Source of the DNA: Locusta migratoria
Taxonomy: Eukaryota > Arthropoda > Insecta > Orthoptera > Acrididae
NCBI GenBank assembly: GCA_026315105.1
Contig: CM048745.1
Location: 785,335,390 to 785,399,389 of the forward strand
Length of the DNA: 64,000 bases
Direction of reading: 5' to 3'
Shown here: piece by piece, positions 42,819-53,880 of the stretch
Layout: each line of letters starts with the position of its first letter
Numbering within the stretch: the first letter of the stretch is position 1
Notes under the pieces: model-generated
Seen by the model: the letters and a program-made list of their open reading frames with translations, nothing else
The model's database searches: none
Told to the model about the DNA's origin: nothing
Made by a program: the position numbers and the translations under genes

Positions 42819-44189
42819 CAGTGATTCCCAAAGTGGGCTATACAGGGTGTTACAAAAAGGTACGGCCAAACTTTCAGGAAACATTCCTCACACCCAAAGA
42901 AAGAAAATATGTTATGTAGACATGTGTCCAGAAACGCTTAATTTCCATGTTAGAGCTCATTTTACTACTTCTTTTCAACTCACATTAATCATGGAATGGA
43001 AACACACAGCAACAGAACGTACCATCGTGACTTTGTTACAGGAAATGTTAATGTCCTCTGTTACCGAGGATACATGCATACACCCTCCGTCGCATGGAAT
43101 CCCTGATGCGCTGATGCAACTCTGGAGAATGGCGTATTGAATCACAGCCGTCCACAATACGAGCACGAAGAGGGTTGCGTAGACAAGTGCTTTCAAATGT
43201 CCCCATAACTGAACGTCAAGAGGGTTGAGGTCAGGAGAGCGTGGAGGCCACGGAATTGGTATGCCTCTACCAATCCACCGATCACCAAGTCTATTGTTGA
43301 GAAGCGTACGAACACGTTGACTGAAATGTGCAGGAGCTCCATCGTGCATGAACGACATGTAGTAAACATTGCACTGACTGCAAAACCACGTTCGTTATGA
43401 ACACTAACCAGTTGATGCTAGTACTGTAGAGCAATGAGTCGCATGCCAACACAAGCACTGAAGTCAAAATTACCTTCATTCAATTGGGCCAACTGGCGGT
43501 GAGTCGAGGAAGTACAGTACGTAATAACGAAACAACTGGGTATTTTGACAATAGTCTGCACGAATTATTTCAATTTACATTTAAAGAGAAATACTAAAAT
43601 GAGCTCTAACATGGAAATTAAGCGTTTCTGGACACATGTCCACATATTTTCTTTCTTTGTGTGTGAGGAATGTTTCCTGAACGTTTGCCCGTACCTTTTT
43701 GTAACACCCTTTATAGAACCCCAGGGGTCTGTTCCAACCCGCAAGGAGTCCACGTCAGCGGAAAAATAATTTGGGGTCTATTTGTTGTAAATGGGTCCAC
43801 GATAGTGGTTCATATTTAGGAAGATAAAAACCAAAATTCAGAATTACTCTCATAGTGCTGAAGCTTGCTCCTATTTGCTTCACTGGCTAAGTGAGAGAGT
43901 GGAGGAATTCTGTATTTTCAGTACGCTGCTACAAGCCCATAGTCAGATTATTTTTGTAGGGGAGGGGGAGAGATAAGACAATTATGATGTATATAATCTA
44001 ACTTGTAAAGCATTTTTTCCACTCCACTCTTTTACAGTTAAAGTTATGAAAGCACCATATCAGGCACGAAAACACATTTGAAGTTAGGAATTCGCCAAAA
44101 AAAATTATGCATACGAAAGGCAGCGGGTCTACACAGGCAGGAAAAGTTGGCAAGGAGTCTAAGAGACAAAAAAAGTTTGGGAATCCTTG
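42819..44189. mobile_element. hAT-type element containing a mariner
   Basis: Inverted ends CAGTGATTCCCAAAGT and, reversed, CAAGGATTCCCAAACT. The 8-bp duplications CGCTAAAC (42811-42818) and CACTAAAC (44190-44197) differ at one base. Without the 873-bp mariner it is about 500 bp with no coding content, so a MITE-like hAT. Confidence 0.78.
42841..43713 (-). mobile_element. Internally deleted mariner-like transposon, 873 bp
   Basis: TA duplications at 42839-42840 and 43714-43715. Terminal inverted repeats of about 120 bp start TACAGGGTGTTACAAAAAGG on the left and, reversed, TAAAGGGTGTTACAAAAAGG on the right. The minus-strand frame 42975-43358 keeps the last part of the transposase: MHDGAPAHFS (second catalytic Asp), LGDRWIGRG, WPPRSPDLNPLD (third) and LWGHLKALVYA. 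The N-terminal DNA-binding region and first catalytic Asp are deleted. It would need a transposase from elsewhere to move. Confidence 0.9.
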
Positions 44190-44214
44190 CACTAAACGAA
44201 CACGTATGTTTACT

Positions 44215-44620
44215 TTTGGCCGCCGAGTACTATAGTTGGGCCGAGACATGATGATCCGTGGCTCCACCTACAGGGCTCGGAGACCGCCCCCATCGCAGAA
44301 ACGCAATCCAGACACGTTGCCAAATAATTAGTTCGTTGCCGGACAGTGTAGCTAACGGTCGCTGTTGCCTGACAGAACTGGCAACAGTGCACAGCGCAGC
44401 CGAACGCGCGCATGCGCAGAGCAACGTTCGCGTTTCACTTACTCCAATGGCCTCAAAGCCGATTGGCGCAACCACCAGGGATCTTCGTGTTTCGGCTCGA
44501 CTTTAGCATGCGTGACGTCAGCTTCTCCCACTACCACAGTGAGCGCGCGTGTGCGCTCTTGCTCGCGGAGCAGCCTGTTGGAACGGCCTGGTTTAGTCGG
44601 AACTACCGCGTAATGGTGAT
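44215..44620. promoter_or_regulatory. CpG-rich block with promoter-type sites (tentative)
   Basis: A CpG- and GC-rich island in AT-rich surroundings. It contains GCGCATGCGC (NRF1-type, 44408-44417), CCAAT (44444-44448) and a full CRE, TGACGTCA (44513-44520), within about 110 bp. No coding exon I recognise lies beside it. It may be a host promoter or an end of a GC-rich transposon; its right edge GTTGGAACGGCCTGG resembles (complement) the sequence near 39662. Confidence 0.3.
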
Positions 44621-44644
44621 TCTTTCACTTGTATTATATGAACC

Positions 44645-45985
44645 TGAAAAATGTGTAATAAATATTGCGCCCTTCATGCACTCTGGAGATTTTTGTAGGT
44701 ACATTTATGTACATTTTGAAATGACATCTTATTTACATATCCTAAAACAAGATTATCCCCAAATAAAAGTTAAAAGGGGGTACGGAACGCCATGTTCATG
44801 TCCCCACGCTCACGTTCAAAAGGATCCCGCGACTAACTGAATGCGTTTTGTAATACACTCAAAGAAAAAGATAACAGAAAAATCGGAGAAGACATCCTTT
44901 CAGAGCTTTATTTACTTATTCTATTATACTAATTCTAACATACACATGACACTGAAAAATTATGAAAAAATGAAAAGGTACTGAAGACTGAACAACTCTT
45001 TGTCAGTCTGATAAGTTGCATCTTCGCTTTTAAGCACTGCCACTGAAGCATAAATGTTTATATAGTGCCACTTCTTATCCTACTCTTTACATTTCTGCTG
45101 CTAGTGGATTTAGCTTTCTGGTTAAAGTCTGTATCTTAACAATTTGCTTTACTAACACGAATGCTTTGTAGAGTATCTTTAAATATTTTACTGGTGGCTG
45201 ACAGTGCCCCCCCCCCCCACCCTCCCGTAGGGGAAGCTGGAGGAGCTGGTAGGGCATGGCCCCGGGCGACACGTCGGTGCATCAGCTGCCACGGTGTGGC
45301 AGCAGCCGAAAAGCCATTAGGGACTCGCGTGTGCAGCGCGCTACTGTAGTCGGAATAAAATTACTTGCTAGTTGATGTTTGTCACATGGTGCTACATTGT
45401 TACCACACTGCCTTCCTAGTTTTCATTATTCTCTCAAGTCTCACAAATTTGAAATAATAACTCCCCTCGTCATAAAAGCACGCAGATTGATGCAGTCGAG
45501 CAACAGACTGGAAAATTTGAGCACGACGCGATGCATGATTTAATTTCAGCAAGACGACAAGATGGAGGTTTCTCGGAACGGAACATCTGACGATAAAGCT
45601 AGCCGCCATTTTCGTAGCGATCGTGCAGCCGCCATTTCTTCAACAATATAATATTCAACAAAAATGAAAGACTATGGAAGAAACCATGGTGTGAAATTTG
45701 CTCTGTATTGTATTGTAAGGCATGAAATAAGATCGGAAGAAGGTGCTCCTTAGTTTCTTTCTGATATTAGCTGCCAAGTCCAATAAATATTGTAAAAATT
45801 TTCTACTATCAGTAACATAAAAGTTTTCCACTCGTTTTTCTTACATCAGTGTAGAGTATGAAAACGTAATACACACTGAATTAACATACATAGTGTGGTA
45901 ATTTTCAATTGGGCCCCACTCTGGATGCTAATTGAAATATTACTCTGTAAAAATTAAAATAATTTGTCACAAAAATGAAGCGGTA
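44645..45985. other. No recognisable gene
   Basis: AT-rich, with a (C)n run at 45208-45219 followed by a GC-rich patch to 45350. Nothing coding recognised. Confidence 0.45.
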
Positions 45986-45993
45986 GCGGAATT

Positions 45994-46182
45994 GCCGGCC
46001 GCAGGGGCCGAGCGGTCTGCGGCGCGCCAGTCACAGTCTGCACGGCCGCTACGGTCGGGGGTTCGAATCCCCATTCGGGCATGGATATTTGTGCCGTCCT
46101 TAGTATAAGGTAGATCATAAGTAGTTTGTAAGTTTAGGCACTGATGACCCCGTAGTTAAGTCCCGTAAGCTACACAAACATT
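45994..46182 (+). mobile_element. tRNA-headed SINE, variant head
   Basis: The head reads GGGGCCGAGCGGTCTGCGGCGC, with an intact box B. The body and CAAACATT tail are shared with the main family. Target duplication not clear. Confidence 0.88.
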
Positions 46183-46309
46183 CCGAAAGCTGGTAGATTT
46201 GATTCTATTGGTTGGAGCCCGTGATTGTTGGTAGAGTGACCGAATTTTAACATGAAAATCGCTTAACTCGGAAAGATGAATTCAGTGTTATTGGCTCAGG
46301 CTCATGTGA

Positions 46310-46440
46310 TTGTAGGCTTTCCCGGCGTGTAATGCTGATGAAGATCTCTCGTCGGGTCTCCTGCCAGGTGGCGGCATTGGTGGATCGCGACGTTTCGGGA
46401 AGTGTCGTACTACCCATCTTCAAGCGAAGTTACGATATCT
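46310..46440 (-). repeat. Penelope-type terminus fragment
   Basis: Contains the GATGGG...CCCGAAACGTCGCG architecture of Penelope terminal repeats around a hammerhead-like motif, but no adjoining RT or endonuclease. Probably an orphan terminal repeat. Confidence 0.45.
46385..46427 (-). ncRNA. Hammerhead-ribozyme-like motif (second family)
   Basis: Minus strand: TCGC helix I strand, TTGAAGA core (C3 changed to T), stem-loop GGG...CCC with inner AGT/ACT, GAAA, a two-base loop, UC, then GCGA closing helix I. The cleavage triplet would be the canonical GUC. Total length 43 nt, the same as the Penelope copies at 3278 and 4884. The C3 change predicts little or no activity. Confidence 0.35.
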
Positions 46441-46579
46441 CCCTCCTTTGCCACGGCGTGGTGTGTTGTCGCCGTCCGCATCGCCGCTGGCGCGGCCTCT
46501 TCAGTCTCTGTCACTGCGTCCAACCTTGCTTTCGAAAAAAGAAAAAAAAAAAAAAAAAAGAAGAAGAAGAAGAAGGAAG

Positions 46580-47330
46580 GCATCTTAGAGTTTAACGTCC
46601 CGTCGACAGCGTGGTCATTAGAGACGGCTTGCTTTCGTCACCGCTTGTGGGGACGCATCAAGGAGGGCCGCCTCTTCTCTCGCTGCGTGAAGTTCCCGCA
46701 CCAGTTCTTCTAACTGGCGGCGTGGTGCAGCGCTCTCTCCTCCGGCATGGTTGGTTTGAGAGCGAGCACGGCGTCGTCAACTGCAGACGTCGTCCTGCAG
46801 CTCGGTCCGCTCTCCCCTCTTGGGGGAGGGGCCGGGGCAACAGCAGGTTCTTCTTCCGTCTCCATCCCCTCAGTGGAGACCTAGTCGGTATGCCTCTTCT
46901 TCTCTTCGCCACTCCAGCTACTGATGTAACTGCAGCGGCGAAAGTTGGCGGTGTGAGGGCCACCACAATTGACACACTTTTTCGCGGCTTCCCGCGGTCT
47001 CTTACAAGTGCGTGTGTCGTGCGCCGCAGCCTCCTTGAAGTCTATGGCCTAGTGAGCAAGCTTCTGACAGCGGAAACATTGTGTTGTCTTCTGCTGCTTC
47101 TTCTTCTCCTGCTTCTCTTTCTTCTTTTCGTCGCTTCCGGCAATATTCAACATCTCGGCTGCGAGATGTTTCGTAAAAGATGAAAGAAGGCCGCCCTTCG
47201 GCTTTCCGTTGCCCTTTCTTCCCCTTCCGCGTCCGGACATGGCTGGTGGAGAACTCGGTGAGAGACGAGAGCTGGAGTAGTTAAGATCCGACCCGCAGCG
47301 AATAGAGCAACCGGTAAAGGAATGAAACAA
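46580..47330 (-). pseudogene. LINE ORF1 (gag-like) with CCHC knuckles, broken
   Basis: The minus frame 47049-47330 encodes MSGRGRGRKGNGKPKGG, a basic coiled region (EKKKEKQEKKKQQ), then CFRCQKLAH, the first part of a CCHC zinc knuckle. After a stop and frame change, sequence near 46960-47010 gives KCVNCGGPHTANFRRC, a second knuckle. This pair is typical of Jockey-like LINE ORF1 proteins, which package LINE RNA. The end toward 46580 is lost at a purine-rich tract (46537-46577). No matching ORF2 follows. Confidence 0.6.
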
Positions 47331-47434
47331 AGGTCATACTTATGGTGAAGTTAGACTAGCAAATTCAGAAATACGTAAGGATTGACCACGAAACACGGAG
47401 ATGGTAGGCACAACAAAATCGAAACATCGATTGT

Positions 47435-47590
47435 TCAAATGTTCAAATGTTTGTAGAGTCTATGGGACTTAACTACAGGGTCATCAGTCCCTAACCTTAC
47501 AAACTACGTATGAACTACCTAAGGACGGCACAAATATCCATGCCCGAGGGGGGATTCGAACCCCCGACTGTAATGGCCATGCAGAACGTG
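47435..47590 (-). mobile_element. tRNA-headed SINE, 5' truncated
   Basis: Flanked by ACATCGATTGT at 47424-47434 and 47591-47601. Confidence 0.92.
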
Positions 47591-47601
47591 ACATCGATTG
47601 T

Positions 47602-48146
47602 ATTCAAAAAATAAATCAGGTACAGTTCAATCAGATAATAACAGTAAAAGTTAAACCGACAAAATAATATTAAAAATTCAAACCACAATAACTTCAGAAC
47701 AGATTGAAGCACAGTACACAGCACGGAAAGATAGCATTAACTGGTTAAATTCTGAAAAAGAAAACGAGTTGCCACCGCTTCCTAAAATTAGAGAAATCAC
47801 AAATGTTCAAAAGTTTGTAGAGCTTATGGGACTTAACTACAAGGTAATCAGTCCCTAGACCTACAAACTAATTATTAACTACTTTATACTAAAGACGGCA
47901 CAAACATCCATGCCCGATGGGGGAATCGAACCCCCCCCCCCCCCCCCCCCCGACGGGGAACAGAGAAATTACAAACGAGGGGTTACTTACAGCGTTGGTC
48001 GATGCATTCGACGAAACCAACAAGGATATTAACGACTCACAAAACTGGCAAATGAAATAAGGGTAGAAACTAAGACGCAGCAAGAGACACGTAATGTATA
48101 TAACACAAATAATTACGAATATATTGAAATTGAGTACACAAGGCGA
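47602..48146 (+). other. Coding-looking sequence of unknown family
   Basis: Apart from the SINE inside it, this AT-rich stretch can be read in pieces such as TITSEQIEAQYTARKDSINW and LTALVDAFDETNKDINDSQN, with non-random, hydrophilic content. After the SINE and Tc1 insertions similar sequence seems to continue at 49725-49990 (EFFVEHSEPIIRK). It might be a decayed retroelement gag or a degenerate host or viral gene. I cannot name it. Confidence 0.3.
47804..47961 (-). mobile_element. tRNA-headed SINE, truncated, with (C)n run
   Basis: Duplications AGAGAAATCACAAA (47790-47803) and AGAGAAATTACAAA (47962-47975) differ by one base. A C run of about 22 bases (47930-47951) expanded at the box B region. 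Confidence 0.9.
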
Positions 48147-48158
48147 TGTTTAGAAGTC

Positions 48159-48322
48159 GCCGCGGAGGAGTAGCCGAACGGTCTAAGGCAGCTCGCTGCG
48201 GAGCGCACGGTTGCTCGCCGTCGGGAGTTCGAGTCCTCCCTGGGGCAAGATTAAGTAGTTTGTAGGCTACGGACAGATGACCACGCAGTTTGGTCCGATA
48301 GATTTAAAAACATTTGAACTTT
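48159..48322 (+). mobile_element. SINE of second subfamily (B)
   Basis: Flanked by TGTTTAGAAGTC at 48147-48158 and 48323-48334. The head has TAGCCGAACGG and GAGTTCGAGTCC. The body ends GACCACGCAGTTTGGTCCGA and the tail AACATTTGAAC is shared with the main family, so both may use the same LINE machinery. Confidence 0.92.
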
Positions 48323-48358
48323 TGTTTAGAAGTCAGAGAGAAAGAGAAGAATTGGATA

Positions 48359-49722
48359 CTCTACTGGCCATTGAAATTGCTACACCAAGAAGAAATGCAG
48401 ATGATAAACGGGTATTCATTGGACAAATATATTATATTAGAACTGACTTGTGATTACATTTTCACGCAGTTTGGGGGCATAGACTGTGAGAAATTACTAC
48501 TCAGAAAAACCGCCTCTAGACTTAATAACGGCCTTGATACGCCTGGGCATTGAGTCAAACACAGCTTGTATGGGATGTACAGGTAAAGATGCCCATGCAG
48601 CTTCAACACGATACGAGAGTTCATCAAGAGTAGTGACTGGCGTATTGTGACGAGCCAGTTACTCGGCCACCATTGACCAGACGTTTTCAATTGGTGAGAG
48701 ATCTGGAGAATGTGCTGGCCAGTCCAGCAGTCGAACATTTTCCGTATCCAGGAAGGTCGTACAGGTCCTGCAACATGCGGTCGTGCATTATCCTGCTGAA
48801 ACGTAGGGTTACGCAGGGCTCGAATGAAGGGTAGAGCGACGGGTCGTAACGCATCTGAAATGTAACGGCCACTGTTCAAAGTGTCTTCGATGCGAACAAG
48901 AGCTGACCGAGACGTGTAACCAATGGCTCCCCATACCATCACGCCGGATGATAGGCCATTATGGCAATTACGAATACACACTTCCAATGTGCGTTCATCG
49001 CGATGTAGCCAAACACGGATATGACCATCATGATGCCGTAAACAGAACCTGGATTCATCCGAAAAAATGACGTTTTGCCATTCGTGCACCCAGGTTTGTC
49101 GTTGCGTACACTATCGCAGGCGCTCCTGTCTGTGATGCAGCATCAAGGATAATCGCAGCCATGTTCTCCGAGCTGATGTCCATAATGCTGCAAACGTCGT
49201 CGAAATGTTCGTGCGGATGATTGTTTTGCAAACGTCCACATCTGACTCAGGGATCGAGACGTGGCTGCAGGATCCGTTACAGCCATGCGGATCAGATGTC
49301 TGTCATCTCGACTGCTAGTGATACGAGGCCGTTGGGATCCAGCATGGCGTTCCGTATTGCCCTCCTGAATCCACCGATTCCATATTCTGCTAACAGTCAT
49401 TGGATCGCGACCAACGCGAGCAGCAATGTCGCGATATGATAAACCACAATCGCAATAGGCTACAATCCGACCTTTATCAAAGTCGGAAACGTGATTCCTT
49501 ACACGAGTCATCACAACAGCGTTTCACCAGACAACGCCGTTCAACTGCTGTTTGTGTATGAGAAATCGGTTGGTAACTTTCCTCATGTCACCGGCGCCAG
49601 CTTTGTGTTTATGCTCTGAAAAGCTAATCATTTGCATATCACAGCATCTTCTTCCTGTCGGTTAAATTTCGCGTCTGTAGCATGTCATCTTCGTGGCGTA
49701 GCAGTTTTAATGGCCAGGAGTG
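48359..49722 (-). mobile_element. Tc1-like transposon, 1364 bp, best preserved copy
   Basis: TA duplications at 48357-48358 and 49723-49724. Ends CTACTGGCCATTGAAATTGC and, reversed, CACTCCTGGCCATTAAAACTGC-like. Transposase on the minus strand. 49143-49514 encodes the paired-type helix-turn-helix head (RVRNHVSDFDKGRIVAYCD, YRDIAARVGRDPMTVSRIW). 48454-49089 encodes the catalytic part, with VIFSDESRFCL and FQQDNARPH (first two Asp). The last block DLSPIENVW with the Glu lies in a shifted frame near 48685-48700. So all three residues of a DD34E triad are present but not in one frame. About 95 bp separate the two main frames, with a frame break. Confidence 0.92.
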
Positions 49723-49724
49723 TA

Positions 49725-52282
49725 GGAGACCAAAAGTGACAGATATCTCACAAGCGACACCTCTATGGAATTCTTCACCAAACTCAACACAAACACAGAA
49801 CGAAGCAGATTTTTCTAAAATCATACCATTAGAGGAAACATCAGGAAATAATAATAATTTTTACAATTTCAAACATAGACACAAACAAAAATAAATTTAA
49901 AAGGTTAAGAGACTTTAGGGAGTTCTTTGTAGAACACAGTGAACCAATAATTAGAAAAAGGGAGTAAAGAAGAGGAGAAAATCTAAATGAGGTCAAATTT
50001 AGTTATATTTACACCATGGTAAATCATGTAAATAAAAATTTTGAGAAACACAAAGAGAACATACTAAATAAAAAAGAAGTAAATCAAATTAATTTCAATC
50101 TAACAATTTCATACAGTGGTAGGTGAATAAACAATACACTGCTCCAAGATAATAAAAACAAAGATTGAAGATATGATAAATATAAGAATTAATGTTTAGA
50201 AAAAAATAATTTTAATTTAGTTTTTATTCCCTGCAATAAAATTAGAATTTTTAATTGTATAAGATAATAAAAATTTAAACTATGTAAAACAAAACTAAAA
50301 AATCCATCCTGCAAATCACGACACCACAGAGGAGAATCTCCATCCCGTTCGGCAACTTCAGCTTTGAGATATTGACAGTGAGTATTTTCTTGTTGAGTTA
50401 GCACTGAGGGTAAAATGAAATGAAGTGAAAACGAGCGGTCCACCGGAGAGGCACGTTGCATCCAGGATGGACTTCACCAGGACAACGTATGCCACAGACA
50501 TTGTGATATCTCACAACCATAATGTACGAGTTCGAGAGAAGAATTGTCATGTTGCAATAGTACAGCAAAACTACAATATATTGAGACGTGTCATCACCTC
50601 AATACACAATTGGAAAGACATTCAGAGCCCAAATCTTTTATATTCCATAAATAAATCACTGTTCGTAGCCCGAGAAGAGAAGAAGAAAATTCAAACTGAT
50701 CCAGAAAGTTATGTAAGTCTCGCACATACAGTACATTGTCATGAGATACGAACAACATGAAATACTGCTCCAAAGCAGATTCTTGTTCCACAAAACCAAC
50801 GTCGAGATCTTGTCATACTGGTTCAGGTGTGACGGAAGAGTTACATTCTCTCTTCAATACATTAGCTGACAGTCGTCAATTCCTTACAGATGGAGGCACA
50901 ATTCTACTACATTGCGCCTCAACAACGATTAAACCCAGCATCGCATGGTATAGTACTGCTTTCATGACGTACACCACTCTAAAGACAGTCTACAATGGAT
51001 CGTCAGACAAGAAATTAACAAATGTAGCAGAACAATAAAAGATGACAAAACATAAAAAGTCAGTAATAGTGCAAATAAAAATATTTCATTATTAAATAAC
51101 TTGTGTGAAATGTCAATAATAATAATATAATAACTATGCTATTATGTAATTTATCTATGTAAAGTAACATTCCACTTTCTATATATATAATTTATTGTAT
51201 TGATTTGTATGCAAATTTTGAAACAATGTTTTACGTGAAGTTACCTAACATTTTTTATTTTAAAATTCTGAAAAAAACTAGTAATGAGGAATAGAACAAT
51301 AGAGCAGCTTATTCATTCTTTGATTGAAGTAGAGAGATATAAATAAATAAAACCAATTCTAAAATTAAAACAGAGAAACACAAAAAAGCTCTTGCAGACC
51401 TCATGCGAAGCTAACTAAAATATTAAACAATAAAAGGTCATGTACACTAACACTGTACACAAACGACTTTAGAGATATAAATCGATTATAAAGTTGAATT
51501 TTAAGACGCACTATCTGATTGGTAGGCAAGCCACTGATGGGGAAGCGCCAGTGTCATCGGAAGATATACACAAACAGAACGCGGAAAATTAAGGCAGACT
51601 CACTGTATCACCCTCGCTGGCTGTGTTTTTTTTTTTTTTTTTTTTTTTTTTTGCTAGTAATGCAATGCTCTTGCAGCGATTTTTGTGCAGTGAGGCAATA
51701 AAGACTCCTGTACAGTTCTGCACTGTAAGGAGTATCACTGTCATGAAGAGCATCTTAGCGAACCTCCAGTGTAGAGAAAATTACGTGTTGTTCATAATGT
51801 TGGCCGAGATACTTCATATCTGATGTGAACGTAGAACAGAGTGCATTAGTTAACGATTATGAACGCATTTTAGCGTTGGTTATTTTTAGACTGAGATGCC
51901 ACACCAATTATATTCCAGACTAGCATTTATAAGTTATTTTTGACTTCATCAAGATGCAGGAAAAGTGCGATCGGCAGTAGTCAATCAAGATAGACAATAT
52001 TTAGTCTAGATTTCAGGAAAGATGCAGCTAGCAACCATCGGCACACTTAACAGGATTGTGTGCAAATGCTTTAGGCGAACTCCACTCATCCCCAAACAGC
52101 AATAACAAATACTTTTTTTTACCATTGCATAAGATTTCTGACATTGCAACAGCCTTGAACGTAAACTGACGAAACTGAATTAATTTTAATGTCAAGTAGC
52201 ACAGTTTTTCAGCCATTCTACCAACTTTATTTTATTTTGGAGTTGTTTATACGTTTCATGTATCCTGTTAACCTATGTGGAA
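49725..52282. other. AT-rich DNA with unidentified frames
   Basis: 49725-49990 probably continues the unknown coding-like sequence of 47602-48146. Frames at 50425-50760 and 50757-51038 adjoin but show no motif I recognise. Poly(T) at 51626-51652. The remainder to 52282 is AT-rich and silent. Confidence 0.35.
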
Positions 52283-52294
52283 TTGGAAACTAAA

Positions 52295-52494
52295 GCCGGC
52301 CACGGTGGCCGAGGGGACTGAGGCGCGTCGGTCACGGTCTACACGGCCACTATGGTCGGGGGTTCGAATCCCCCCTCGGGCATGAATATTTGTGCCGTCC
52401 TTAGAGTAAGCTAGTTCATAAGTAGTTCGTACGTTTAGGGACTGATGACCCCGTAGTTAAGTCCTGTAAGCTATGCAAACATTTGAATATTTTT
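52295..52494 (+). mobile_element. tRNA-headed SINE, full length
   Basis: Flanked by TTGGAAACTAAA at 52283-52294 and 52495-52506. Box A TGGCCGAGGGG and box B GGTTCGAATCC intact. Confidence 0.95.
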
Positions 52495-52854
52495 TTGGAA
52501 ACTAAAAATTTAATTTGTTTCTTTATTTGAGTTTTTATAAAAGTAAATAAAGCCGGAATTTTTAATCAGTTTTTTTTATTTCAGTAACTAGTGACTTCAT
52601 TTAGTACCTGAACTCATCCTCACTTGTTACACTTTGTCAATTTAAAATTTTTTTCTTACAGAAGATGTCATCTACGTCTGTCTTTACATGTGATAAAGTT
52701 TCACTGATTGCAGGTGGCAAGGAGCATCTTTCTGACTTCTACATGACATGTTGTTGATGTCTTCCTTGCAATAGCCTAGGGTACAGCAAGTAGTCAGATC
52801 AGGCCATTGCGCACTATAAACAGTTGGACGAGTAGAATAAAAATCTCAACAGCA

Positions 52855-53275
52855 TAGTTTTCATGTTAGAAGTGTAGTCTTGTATGCCAGTAAAACGTTG
52901 ACGATAAGGAGTTTAGACAAAAAATGAGAGAACATTTAAAATTTGGTACGAAAGAAGAATGGTAAAGATTAGATGAGTTGATCATCTTACTAATGAGGAG
53001 GTACTATTTGGAGTTAGGAAGAAAAGAAATCTGTGGCAACGTCTGACTAAAAGACGGAATCAATGGTGGAACACATTTTGATTCATCAAGAATTCATCAG
53101 TGTGAGTGGTACAGAGAGAGCCCGAGAGACGAATGCATTAATCAGGTTCATAGGGATGTAGCATGCCGTTCGTATTCAGAAATGAAGAGGCTTATGTAGG
53201 GTAGGGTAGCAAGGAGAGCTGCATTAAATCATTCTTCAGACTGAAGATCGCAACAAGAACAACAACAAATAATAT
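52855..53275 (+). pseudogene. RTE-like LINE 3' end
   Basis: The C-terminal tail of an RTE/BovB-like protein: VVLYASKTLTIR, RRMVKIR, VDHLTNEEVLFGVRKKRNL, KRRNQWW, then CRSYSEMKRLM, ARRAALNHSSD. It ends with an AACAAGAACAACAACAA simple tail near 53250-53268, typical of RTE 3' termini. Frameshifted and stopped; 5' truncated to about 420 bp. Confidence 0.75.
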
Positions 53276-53329
53276 CATGGACAAAACCTATGGTTGTTTA
53301 GTAAATATGCTGTGGTGCATGGAAAGGTG

Positions 53330-53688
53330 TCGTCAGTGATCAAATGTTGTTAGGGTGACATAGACAAAATTGCTAGTTGCTGTGATGAATAGCAGCTAGG
53401 TGTAAACTTAGAAAAATGGAAAAAGAATCCCATAAATTTTTAATACAGTTTTAACAATGAGCTGCATAACACACTCGCATCGATCGAATACCTAGGCGTA
53501 ACATTAAAGAGCAAAATAAAATGGTATGAACATATAAGGTCGTGGGGAAGGTGGATGGTCACCTTCAGTTTCTTGAAAGAATTTTAGGGAAGCTGAGCTG
53601 TGGTTCACCTTTAAATGAGACAGCGTGTAGGATAGTAGTGCAACCCGTTCTCGAATGCTGTTGGGGTTTTGGGGATTTTTACCAGTCA
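53330..53688 (+). pseudogene. CR1-like LINE fragment
   Basis: SIEYLGVTLKSKIKWYEHI and VGKVDGHLQFLERILGKLSC, then NETACRIVVQPVLECCWGF. This is the post-motif-C thumb of a CR1-like RT (compare KYLGVTITNNFDWREHI at 55.9 kb). Cut on the right by a SINE. Confidence 0.65.
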
Positions 53689-53880
53689 GCAGCGGTGGAG
53701 TGGCCGAGCGTTCTAAGCCGCCTCACTGTGGAACGCGCCGTTCATCGCTGTCGGAGTTTTGAGTCCTCCTTGGTAGTGCATGGGTATGTGTGTTGTTCTT
53801 AGGTTAATTCAAGCAGTTTGAAGTCTAGGGACAGATGACCATAACAGTTCGGTTCAATAGGCTTACAAATATTTGTACTA
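53689..53880 (+). mobile_element. SINE of subfamily B, old copy
   Basis: Head GTGGAGTGGCCGAGCG and box B GAGTTTTGAGTCC (eroded). The body contains GGACAGATGACC and ends near CAAATATTTG. No clear duplication. Confidence 0.75.

Noticed and set aside
47930..47951. CRISPR-like or G-quadruplex locus at the C run
   Set aside because: Simple C homopolymer expanded within a SINE; no spacer-repeat structure anywhere in the window.
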